In this document: in pieces, positions 1-5,037 of the stretch
Layout of the letters: every line of letters begins with the position of its first letter
How positions within the stretch are numbered: position 1 is the first letter of the stretch
Source of the DNA: Candidatus Omnitrophota bacterium
GTDB lineage: Bacteria > Omnitrophota > Gorgyraeia > 2-01-FULL-45-10
Assembly: GCA_022703295.1 (NCBI GenBank)
Contig: JAKLDX010000096.1
Location: 1-5,037 of the forward strand
Direction: 5' to 3'
Length of the DNA stretch: 5,037 bases
Program-made: the position numbers and the translations under genes
The notes under the pieces: model-generated
Database searches by the model: none
What the model was told of the DNA's origin: nothing
Seen by the model: the letters and a program-made list of their open reading frames with translations, nothing else

Positions 1-1503
1 CCATGTATCGCGCCAACCATAGGTATACTCATAAGCGATAGCTCCGTCACTATCCGCCTGACCCCTGATCGCTTTTTCAATCTGCCCATGATACCCGGCG
101 TATTCTCCGTAATTTTCATAGTATTTGCGTTCATTGCCGTAGAGATAGGTAATATTACCTTGCGCGTCGGCGGATGCGAGTGTCTTTGTCGCAACATAAC
201 CGCTGCCGTAGAATGTCAAAACCGTTCCGTCTTTCAGTGTCTTTTTCGCGAGGATTCCTGGCGCGATATACACGTCCGTTTTTATCAAATCCGTGAAGCC
301 GGAATCTCTATACCAGGTTTGGGACTGGACAAACCCCGTATCGCCAAAATAGGTAAATACGCAGGCCATCGCGCCATTCTCATCGGCCTTATCAAAAATT
401 ACTTTATCCCTTCGGCCATACTGGTCCCCCTCATCTATATAACTATAAAAGATGATCCCGTTTTCGTCGGCAATGGCAAGCGTCTTTGTTTTTATTCGGC
501 CGCTCGCATGGTAGGTTAAAATTGTTCCGTCCGGCAATATCCCTTTTATCAGATTGCCGTTAATATCGTATTCATACGTTAGCTTAAGCCCTATCAATTT
601 TATATCCTGGGACCTGTCGAAACTATCGCCGACCCATTCATACCCGTTATAGAAATATTTATACCGGACGATATTCGTATTCTGGAAGTACTCATATCCA
701 ATTGCATTGGGCGAGCCTAGTACCGGTGATATGTTCACCTGTTTATTTATCCGGCCATACCCCTGCCCGCTCCAGCTTTCATCTACGTAATGGAAATAGG
801 TGGTATTTTCCACTCTGTATTTGATCCGATTAGCCGCATTATCGTAATGGATGAATAAAATAGAATGGGGCGCACCATCGACATAGGGATCGCACTCGAA
901 CGGATATTCTCTTTCTTGAAAGATGCGGCTCGTGGTGCCGTAATAGTTCAGAACGCGATACCTGCCGTCAGCGCGGGTAAACGCCTCGATCCTGCCGTAT
1001 CCCTGTTTGTTCCAGTCCTCGTTGAGATAGCGATAATATGAATTTCCGGATGAGTCCGGCGCGCTTAGCCTTTTAGACTGAAGCCTTCCGTTTGTGAAAT
1101 ACGTATAAGCTTCTTTACATATCTTTGCCTTCAGATCATTCTTCGAATCGTATATATATTCGTAAAGATAGAGCAGCCTTGAGCAGGCAACGTCCTGGTA
1201 GTAATACCTGAACCTGATCAAGTCCGTATTGTCGTAATATCTATACTTATAGGCGATCGCTCCATATGCATCTTTTTCTGCCCTTATGATTTTAGATATT
1301 CGGCCATGCCCCTGCCCCTTCCAGTCCTCGTCAAGATAGTAGTACCTGATATTACCGGCCGAGTTAGGTTCCGATAAAATCATCGAGGCAATCCGGTGAG
1401 CCGGGTTATCGTAATAGGTATATGATGCCCCTGCAAAAGATGCGGATGCTATGAATAGGCTTAATAGCATGGTAAGAGACATGGTAATTAATATCTTTTT
1501 CAT
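1..1503 (-). CDS. Secreted YD/RHS-like tyrosine-rich repeat protein, 3' end beyond window
   Basis: Reading leftward from the ATG at 1503-1501, the frame stays open for 501 codons to the window edge, so the C-terminus is missing. It begins with a Sec signal peptide: a KK pair, a hydrophobic core to about residue 20, and an AGA cleavage site near residue 26; there is no lipobox Cys. The rest is repeats dense in Tyr, Asp, Asn and Gly. One motif reads Y-x-Y-[LV]-[DN]-E-[DS]-W-x-x-Q-G-[YH]-G-R-I (W at 61, 164 and 244), with degenerate copies near 355-365 and 455-475. A second, [PK]-D-G-T-[IV]-L-T at 324-330 and 424-430, recurs exactly 100 residues apart. A third, D-x-x-G-A-I-A-Y-x-Y, occurs near 78-87 and 484-493. 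The pattern resembles YD/RHS repeats, which form extracellular beta-sheet wraps or shells. AGAAGG, 6 nt before the ATG region (1514-1509), supports the start. Role unknown: surface adhesin, scaffold or toxin carrier are all possible; a decisive C-terminal domain is not visible. Confidence 0.85.
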   Translation of the reverse strand, partial: MKKILITMSLTMLLSLFIASASFAGASYTYYDNPAHRIASMILSEPNSAGNIRYYYLDEDWKGQGHGRISKIIRAEKDAYGAIAYKYRYYDNTDLIRFRYYYQDVACSRLLYLYEYIYDSKNDLKAKICKEAYTYFTNGRLQSKRLSAPDSSGNSYYRYLNEDWNKQGYGRIEAFTRADGRYRVLNYYGTTSRIFQEREYPFECDPYVDGAPHSILFIHYDNAANRIKYRVENTTYFHYVDESWSGQGYGRINKQVNISPVLGSPNAIGYEYFQNTNIVRYKYFYNGYEWVGDSFDRSQDIKLIGLKLTYEYDINGNLIKGILPDGTILTYHASGRIKTKTLAIADENGIIFYSYIDEGDQYGRRDKVIFDKADENGAMACVFTYFGDTGFVQSQTWYRDSGFTDLIKTDVYIAPGILAKKTLKDGTVLTFYGSGYVATKTLASADAQGNITYLYGNERKYYENYGEYAGYHGQIEKAIRGQADSDGAIAYEYTYGWRDTW

Positions 1504-1533
1504 ATGGGCCTTCTTCGCCGTTTGTATTCTAGC

Positions 1534-1559
1534 CTTACTTTTTAAATATTTTTAGTAAG
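1534..1559 (-). repeat. Short inverted repeat in the leader of the YD-repeat gene
   Basis: CTTACT (1534-1539) and AGTAAG (1554-1559) are perfect complements around a 14-nt AT-only loop, 30 nt before the start codon. It would be a stem-loop in the 5' leader or an operator-like palindrome. Six base pairs in such AT-rich DNA could be chance. Confidence 0.3.
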
Positions 1560-1564
1560 TTAAT

Positions 1565-1590
1565 AAAAAAATTTAGCCGTTTTCTTGGCT
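1565..1590 (-). terminator. Possible weak intrinsic terminator after the pilT-like gene
   Basis: On the minus strand AGCC (1590-1587), an 8-nt loop and GGCT (1578-1575) form a 4-bp stem, followed after three A residues by seven T residues (1571-1565). The position, 67 nt past the pilT-like stop, fits a terminator, but the stem is short and would be inefficient. It coincides with the predicted transcription start of the next gene, so it may instead be a structure at the extreme 5' end of that mRNA. Confidence 0.3.
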
Positions 1591-1596
1591 GATTAT

Positions 1597-1624
1597 ATTA
1601 TATATTATAATTAAAAATAGTCAA
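1597..1624 (-). promoter_or_regulatory. Sigma-70-type promoter for the YD-repeat gene
   Basis: On the minus strand the -35 box TTGACT (1624-1619; 5 of 6 to consensus) is separated by 16 nt from a perfect -10 box TATAAT (1602-1597). The expected start is near 1590, giving a leader of about 85 nt before the ATG at 1503. Two other TATAAT hexamers overlap nearby because the region is very AT-rich, but only this one has a correctly spaced -35. It indicates transcription separate from the pilT-like gene. Confidence 0.6.
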
Positions 1625-1656
1625 TATTACAAATTTAGCTTTTTTATAACTTAACG

Positions 1657-3054
1657 CTATTCTAAAGTCAGCGACTTTTTGAATTCCGCTGAGAATGTCT
1701 CTGCCGTTTCCTTACTGATAATATCGTTCTCATATAGCTTTCGGATAGAATCCTCCATAGAGTGCATCTTCTGTGTAGCGCCTGTCCGAATAATGTTTAT
1801 CATTTGCGTCATGTCGTCATCGCGTATGACGCGGCGGATAGCTTCATTGGCTATTACGACCTCTGTCGCCACTACCCTGCCTTTCCCGTCCTTACGGGGC
1901 AAAAGCAGCTGCATTACAATACCTTTGAGGCAGCGCGACAATTGTGACAGGATATTTTTTTTGTATTCAACGGGAAAATTACTGACCAGGCGGTCTATGG
2001 CCTGTGTCGTGTTTGGCGCGTGTAAAGAGGTCAAGACCAGATAACCGGTTTCTGCGGCGGTTATAGCCGTTTTAACGGTTTCCGGGTCATCCATTTCACC
2101 TACCATGATAACATCCGGGTCCTGCCGCATGGTGCTTTTCAAGGCCGCGGAGAAAGAGTTCGTGTCAACACCTATCTCCCTTTGCTTTATTATACTTTTA
2201 ATATTCTGATGCAGATATTCTATGGGGCGTTCCAGGCATATGACAACCGCTTCGCGCTGTTTATTTATTGTGTCGACCATGGAAGTTAACGTTGTCGTCT
2301 TGCCGCTGCCCGTCGGCCCTGCCACAATAACGATGCCTTCGGTAAGCCCTGCGAACGTTTCCACTACTGCCGGAAGGCCAAGGTTCGGGATAGACGGAAT
2401 GCGGGACGCTATTAATCTGAATGTCGCCTCCACGGACCCTCTTTGCTGGTGTATATTCACGCGGAATCTGCTTGCGGGGCCGGAGGAAAATCCGAAATCG
2501 AGCTCTTTATCCTTTTCAAATTGCGTTATCTGGCTCTCTGTCATGATGCTGTATACGATCCTGCGCAGGTCTTCGGCGTTTAATTTAACCATATCCATAG
2601 TTGAAATTTCGCCGTTTACGCGTACGGCGGGCGGATATTCGCAGGTAAGATGCAGGTCGGACGCGCCCTTCTCTCTGGCTATGTCCAAAAGCCTGACAAT
2701 GTCCATCTGCTCTATGTGCTGAACTATATACTGCTTGTCCTCGGCGGAGATATTCACGAATATTACACCAACGCCGAATTTGGTATCGAGCTCTACCTCT
2801 TCTATACGGACAATCTTTGCCGATACGTTTATATCTCTGCCCAGGCCCGGCATAACTAGTTGCATCCTTATCTCTGAACCCAGCGGAAGTTTTTTGTCTG
2901 TCTCAAAAAACAGGCCCTGCGAGCTTATATTTTTGGCTATGGCCTCTTTTAAAGCGATGGGCTTCGCCTGAAAATCTTTCTTCTCTTGTTTAAGCGATAT
3001 GCGGCAACGGATTCGTTTAACTCCCCTTTTTTCTTTAAAAATATCGTCGATCAT
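1657..3054 (-). CDS. pilT: PilZ domain fused to PilT-family type IV pilus retraction ATPase
   Basis: A 465-residue protein with two modules. Residues about 8-115 are a PilZ domain: closely spaced arginines (R10, R14, R18; RxxxR) and N42-I-S-S-Q-G47 match the c-di-GMP-binding RxxxR and [DN]xSxxG motifs. Residues about 117-460 are a PilT/PilU-type AAA-like motor, normally about 345 residues alone. It shows ASDLHL (131-136), the arginine strand RFRVN (196-200), Walker A GPTGSGKT (246-253), Walker B ending in G319-E320, a His box around H345, and AIRRVIRD (405-412), corresponding to the AIRNLIRE motif typical of PilT rather than PilB. Known PilT hexamers power pilus retraction at the inner-membrane base. 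Two strongly conserved positions are altered: EDPIE is ERPIE (R276) and GEMRD is GEMDD (D322). GGAGG at 3064-3060, 5 nt before the ATG, fixes the start. No pilin or assembly genes are visible nearby, and no clear promoter is seen in the 103-bp gap to the tRNA. Confidence 0.93.
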   Translation of the reverse strand: MIDDIFKEKRGVKRIRCRISLKQEKKDFQAKPIALKEAIAKNISSQGLFFETDKKLPLGSEIRMQLVMPGLGRDINVSAKIVRIEEVELDTKFGVGVIFVNISAEDKQYIVQHIEQMDIVRLLDIAREKGASDLHLTCEYPPAVRVNGEISTMDMVKLNAEDLRRIVYSIMTESQITQFEKDKELDFGFSSGPASRFRVNIHQQRGSVEATFRLIASRIPSIPNLGLPAVVETFAGLTEGIVIVAGPTGSGKTTTLTSMVDTINKQREAVVICLERPIEYLHQNIKSIIKQREIGVDTNSFSAALKSTMRQDPDVIMVGEMDDPETVKTAITAAETGYLVLTSLHAPNTTQAIDRLVSNFPVEYKKNILSQLSRCLKGIVMQLLLPRKDGKGRVVATEVVIANEAIRRVIRDDDMTQMINIIRTGATQKMHSMEDSIRKLYENDIISKETAETFSAEFKKSLTLE

Positions 3055-3157
3055 ATACGCCTCCGTTTTTTGTTATGTGAGGAATATTAAATGGAAGACC
3101 TTCTGAAAAGAGCTGCCTCCTTTGGATTTTTTGCCGTTTTCTGGCGCAGCAAAAAAA

Positions 3158-3232
3158 TGGTGCCGAGGGCAAGAATCGAACTTGCCACGCCTGCCTTTTC
3201 AGGGCAGCGCTCTACCACTGAGCTACCTCGGC
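3158..3232 (-). tRNA. tRNA-Phe (anticodon GAA)
   Basis: A complete 75-nt cloverleaf with encoded CCA. The acceptor stem GCCGAGG pairs with CCTCGGC with discriminator A; the D arm is GCTC/GAGC with a 7-nt loop AGTGGTA; the anticodon stem CTGCC/GGCAG carries loop CTGAAAA, giving anticodon GAA (Phe); the variable loop is 5 nt; the T arm GCAAG/CTTGC carries loop TTCGATT. All stems are fully paired. Seven T residues follow directly after CCA (3157-3151), which may help end transcription. It lies between trxB and the pilT-like gene in the same direction. No second copy of its 3' end occurs in the window, so there is no sign of an integrated element here. Confidence 0.97.
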
Positions 3233-3244
3233 GCTGGTCATTTC

Positions 3245-3294
3245 GGTTTCGCTGCGGCCAGTACTCAATCGACAATTGCATGCCTTGCGAAACC
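3245..3294 (-). repeat. 8-bp inverted repeat just upstream of tRNA-Phe
   Basis: GGTTTCGC (3245-3252) is perfectly complementary to GCGAAACC (3287-3294), and GGC (3256-3258) can pair inside it with GCC (3282-3284). The helix would end about 12 nt before the mature tRNA 5' end. It shares the GGTTTC/GAAACC core with the stronger repeat at 3303-3334, so arms of the two could pair with each other. An 8-bp match at this distance could by itself be chance. Confidence 0.4.
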
Positions 3295-3302
3295 TTCATT
3301 CC

Positions 3303-3334
3303 TTAGAAGGAAACCCCAAAAGGTTTCCTTCTAA
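3303..3334 (-). repeat. Perfect 13-bp inverted repeat, strong hairpin between trxB and tRNA-Phe
   Basis: TTAGAAGGAAACC (3303-3315) and GGTTTCCTTCTAA (3322-3334) are exact reverse complements around a 6-nt loop. A 13-bp perfect stem with so short a loop is very unlikely by chance. There is no T-run after it on either strand, so it is not a classic intrinsic terminator. It may block or protect the trxB 3' end, be a processing site, or be a dispersed palindromic element. A weaker hairpin, CCCGA (3343-3347) with TCGGG (3362-3366), lies beside it. Confidence 0.8.
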
Positions 3335-3414
3335 CGCCCTCACCCGACTTTTAGCAATAGTTCGGGCTGTTTTCCTTCCTTGGGCCTATGAATTCTTCGA
3401 AAAATATTAAAATT

Positions 3415-3443
3415 AAGTTAACACAAAAGAAACTTCGCGTCAA
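3415..3443 (-). promoter_or_regulatory. Weak candidate promoter for the tRNA-Phe unit
   Basis: TTGACG (3443-3438), 2 nt past the trxB stop codon, is followed after 17 nt by TAACTT (3420-3415). The -35 is good (5 of 6) but the -10 is poor (3 of 6). Transcription from here would run through the hairpin-rich spacer into the tRNA. The tRNA could equally be expressed by read-through from trxB. Confidence 0.25.
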
Positions 3444-3445
3444 TA

Positions 3446-4396
3446 CTATTTATATTCGGCACCGCGAAGGCGCTCGACGTAATGTTCGGCGTTGAAAGCG
3501 GCCGTGGCCCCGTCCCCTGTCGCGGTGACTACCTGTCTCAATAACTTCCTTCTGACATCCCCGCAGGCGAATATTCCCTCAGCGGACGTCTGCATATCAT
3601 CGTCTGTAATGATGTACCCTTTTTCGTCTACCCTGATTATCTCCTTAAAATTTTCGGAATTCGGCTTCATGCCGATAAATACAAAAACACCGTCCGCGCG
3701 CAGATCTTTGACGGCGCCGCCGGTTACATCCTTTATCTTTACGCTCTCGCATTTTGCCTTTCCGGTGATTTCGACCGCGACCGAGTTAAGGCACAACTCT
3801 ATCTTTTTATTTGCGGCCACCCTGTCCTGCAGTATCTTCGTTGCCCTGAACCTGTCCCGGCGATGGATTATCGTAACTTTATTGGCGAATTTAGTGAGAA
3901 ATAGCGCGTCTTCCAGCGCCGTATCTCCCCCGCCCACAACTACAACGTCCTTACCTCTGAAAAGCGGGCCGTCACATGTCGCGCAATAGGAGACCCCTCT
4001 CCCAGTAAGCTCTTTTTCGCCTGGGACGTTAAGCTCGTTCCACCTCGCACCGGTAGCTATTATCAAAGAAAGGGCTGTCACATCCTCGCCTTCGGAAAGC
4101 TTGATGTAAAACGGCTCGCCCCGGCCTTTGCTCAAAATGATCTTTTTCGCGTCTGCCGTTCTTGTCTCGAGCCCGAAATGCGAAGCCTGTTTAAAGATCC
4201 AATCGGCGAGTTCGGGCCCGCTGATACCTTCCGGAAATCCCGGAAAATTTTCTATACGGTCCGTCACTAAGATCTGTCCGCCGCAGGCCATCCTCTCCAA
4301 AAGCAATACTTTCATCCTTGCCCGGCACGCGTAAAGCCCCGCCGTCATGCCGGCCGGGCCGGCGCCTATTATCGCTATATCGTAAATATTGCTCAT
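3446..4396 (-). CDS. trxB: Thioredoxin reductase (NADPH, FAD)
   Basis: A 316-residue, full-length low-molecular-weight thioredoxin reductase, a cytoplasmic flavoenzyme that passes electrons from NADPH to thioredoxin through FAD and a redox disulfide. Visible motifs: N-terminal FAD-binding GAGPAG (11-16); ENFPGFPEGISGPEL around 49-63; ATGA (114-117); redox-active C138-A-T-C141 followed by D142-G; the NADPH Rossmann motif GGGDTALEDA (155-164); HRR (178-180) with R184, which reads the NADPH 2'-phosphate; and C-terminal ACGDVR (277-282) with RQVVTATGDGATAA (287-300), the second FAD-contact region. All catalytic residues are present. The ATG lies only 3 nt after the stop of the small upstream gene and lacks a Shine-Dalgarno, suggesting translational coupling. 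No thioredoxin gene is in view. Confidence 0.97.
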   Translation of the reverse strand: MSNIYDIAIIGAGPAGMTAGLYACRARMKVLLLERMACGGQILVTDRIENFPGFPEGISGPELADWIFKQASHFGLETRTADAKKIILSKGRGEPFYIKLSEGEDVTALSLIIATGARWNELNVPGEKELTGRGVSYCATCDGPLFRGKDVVVVGGGDTALEDALFLTKFANKVTIIHRRDRFRATKILQDRVAANKKIELCLNSVAVEITGKAKCESVKIKDVTGGAVKDLRADGVFVFIGMKPNSENFKEIIRVDEKGYIITDDDMQTSAEGIFACGDVRRKLLRQVVTATGDGATAAFNAEHYVERLRGAEYK

Positions 4397-4399
4397 CTT

Positions 4400-4540
4400 T
4401 TATTGCGCACCCAGCTTTATGTAATACTTTCCGTAATAATAATCGGACAGGTTCTGCCCCTTGGCCGACAATTTATTTCTGGCCTTTTTTCGCTTCTCTC
4501 TCTGTTTCATCTTAATAGCATATTGCTTCCTGGAACCCAT
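4400..4540 (-). CDS. Small very basic protein of unknown function, 46 residues
   Basis: A 46-residue protein with 14 Lys/Arg against two acidic residues. The first half is highly charged, with KQREKRKKARNK at 12-23; the second half has a Tyr-rich patch DYYYGKYYIK at 33-42. No signal peptide or membrane segment is seen. I do not recognise the family. The basic helix-like half suggests nucleic-acid or ribosome binding, as inference only. A perfect GGAGG 7 nt before the ATG, and the tight fit between the LPS permease stop (23 nt upstream) and the trxB start (3 nt downstream), argue that it is a real gene. The same frame extends upstream to an ATG at 4696-4694, but that would lie inside the permease gene and lacks the strong ribosome site, so the short form is preferred. 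Confidence 0.75.
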   Translation of the reverse strand: MGSRKQYAIKMKQREKRKKARNKLSAKGQNLSDYYYGKYYIKLGAQ

Positions 4541-4547
4541 AAACACA

Positions 4548-4552
4548 CCTCC
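4548..4552 (-). promoter_or_regulatory. Ribosome binding site that fixes the start of the 46-residue gene
   Basis: GGAGG on the minus strand ends 7 nt before the ATG at 4540-4538. It lies in the short spacer after the permease stop codon and supports the internal start over the longer upstream frame. Confidence 0.8.
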
Positions 4553-4563
4553 GGTTTTTGTCC

Positions 4564-5037
4564 TTATCTCCTCGACGTAGTTATGAACAGGATTATCCCG
4601 AATATGATGAATATGATATTCGGCAGCGAAACACCTAAAAACGGCGAGACCGTCCCTTTTAATGCCAGCGCTATCCCGCTTAAGAAAGCGCCCCAATATA
4701 TAGCGAAAAGCACCAGGCTTATCCCGAAGCCTATGGATTTTTCGCTCCTGTGAGCCTTGATACCGAGAGGGATGCCTATCAGTATAAGGGCAAATGAAGC
4801 TATGGACATGTTTATCTTTTTATATATCTCCACGTAGAGCGGCGTCGGGTCTATCTTCTGCAAGATGGCGTTGTCGATCTCCCTGTTCAGCTCGTTTATC
4901 GTCATCTCCCTCGTCTTTTTATAAATGTTATCCTTCTTCATCACCCTGGACAGGTCTATGGCCATATTATAGGTCTTAAAATTAAGCTTGTAAAAATTAT
5001 CCGGTTCTGTCGGAGACGGCTCCTCGCTTGTGCCGTT
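4564..5037 (-). CDS. LptF/LptG (YjgP/YjgQ) family LPS-export permease, C-terminal part
   Basis: The frame is open from the right window edge to TAA at 4566-4564, giving the last 157 residues of a protein usually about 350-400 long; the N-terminus lies outside. An ATG at 4965-4963 is internal: codons upstream continue in frame to the edge. Visible are the end of the periplasmic domain (NFYKLNFKTYNMAIDLS, 14-30), the family-typical REMTINELNREI (about 43-54), then three predicted membrane helices near residues 77-94 (with IGIPLGIKAHRS), 101-124 and 137-154. LptF and LptG form the inner-membrane pair that, with the LptB ATPase, extracts lipopolysaccharide toward the outer membrane. This fragment does not tell LptF from LptG. 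It heads the probable operon with the 46-residue gene and trxB. Confidence 0.88.
   Translation of the reverse strand, partial: NGTSEEPSPTEPDNFYKLNFKTYNMAIDLSRVMKKDNIYKKTREMTINELNREIDNAILQKIDPTPLYVEIYKKINMSIASFALILIGIPLGIKAHRSEKSIGFGISLVLFAIYWGAFLSGIALALKGTVSPFLGVSLPNIIFIIFGIILFITTSRR

Noticed and set aside
88..519. Plus-strand open frame of 143 codons
   Set aside because: It lies entirely antisense to the continuous 501-codon repeat-protein gene, whose repeat pattern and signal peptide show that strand is the coding one.
2704..2706. Internal ATG (M117) that could start a PilT protein without PilZ
   Set aside because: It matches where ordinary PilT proteins begin, but no Shine-Dalgarno precedes it, and the PilZ part is intact and in frame with a strong site at its own start.
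1576..3145. Similar GCCGTTTTCT(T)GGC strings at 1576-1589 and 3133-3145, downstream of pilT and of the tRNA
   Set aside because: A one-gap match of this length is expected by chance in a 5-kb window, and only the first is followed by a T-run on the minus strand.
3158..3232. tRNA-Phe as an integration site of a mobile element
   Set aside because: No second copy of the tRNA 3' end, integrase or transposase is visible in the window.
3233..3300. c-di-GMP riboswitch (GEMM) upstream of the PilZ-PilT gene
   Set aside because: A short GCAAGGC string looked suggestive, but the conserved GEMM core and tetraloop-receptor sequence are absent and the tRNA lies between it and the gene.
3087..3334. Open frames on both strands over the tRNA region
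   Set aside because: They cross the complete tRNA-Phe; the plus-strand peptide containing ARIELATP is the familiar artefact of translating antisense tRNA sequence.
4541..4696. Upstream extension of the small basic gene to 98 codons
   Set aside because: The extension overlaps the conserved membrane region of the permease in another frame and lacks a ribosome site, whereas the internal ATG has a perfect GGAGG.
4403..4753. Plus-strand frame opposite the small gene and permease
   Set aside because: It is antisense to recognised genes and has no recognisable domain or ribosome site.

Overview
All genes I can support lie on the minus strand, so the window reads right to left. In transcription order they are: the C-terminal part of an LptF/LptG-type LPS-export permease (5037-4564), a 46-residue very basic protein with no recognised family (4540-4400), thioredoxin reductase trxB (4396-3446), a 213-bp spacer rich in inverted repeats (3445-3233), tRNA-Phe(GAA) (3232-3158), a PilZ-PilT fusion ATPase (3054-1657), an AT-rich spacer with a good promoter (1656-1504), and a secreted YD/RHS-like repeat protein that runs off the left edge still open (1503-1).

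The organism is a Gram-negative (diderm) bacterium: it has an LPS-transport permease, a type IV pilus retraction-type ATPase and a Sec-secreted repeat protein. The mix of a PilZ-PilT fusion, a tyrosine-rich YD-repeat exported protein and moderate GC with very AT-rich spacers would fit an uncultured lineage such as Omnitrophota or a related PVC group. That placement is an impression from gene style, not something the sequence proves.

The permease gene, the small basic gene and trxB are tightly packed (23-nt and 3-nt gaps) and probably form one transcription unit. trxB has no Shine-Dalgarno of its own and is probably translationally coupled to the small gene. The tRNA-Phe and the pilT-like gene follow in the same direction. 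The YD-repeat gene appears to have its own promoter (TTGACT, 16 nt, TATAAT).

The points most worth a second look are: the fusion of an apparently c-di-GMP-competent PilZ domain to a PilT-type motor; a reciprocal charge change in that motor's two most conserved acidic/basic motifs (ERPIE instead of EDPIE, GEMDD instead of GEMRD); the large secreted repeat protein filling the first 1.5 kb, which is open at the edge and easy to miss; the 13-bp perfect inverted repeat and nearby complementary elements before the tRNA; and the small basic protein between the LPS permease and trxB.
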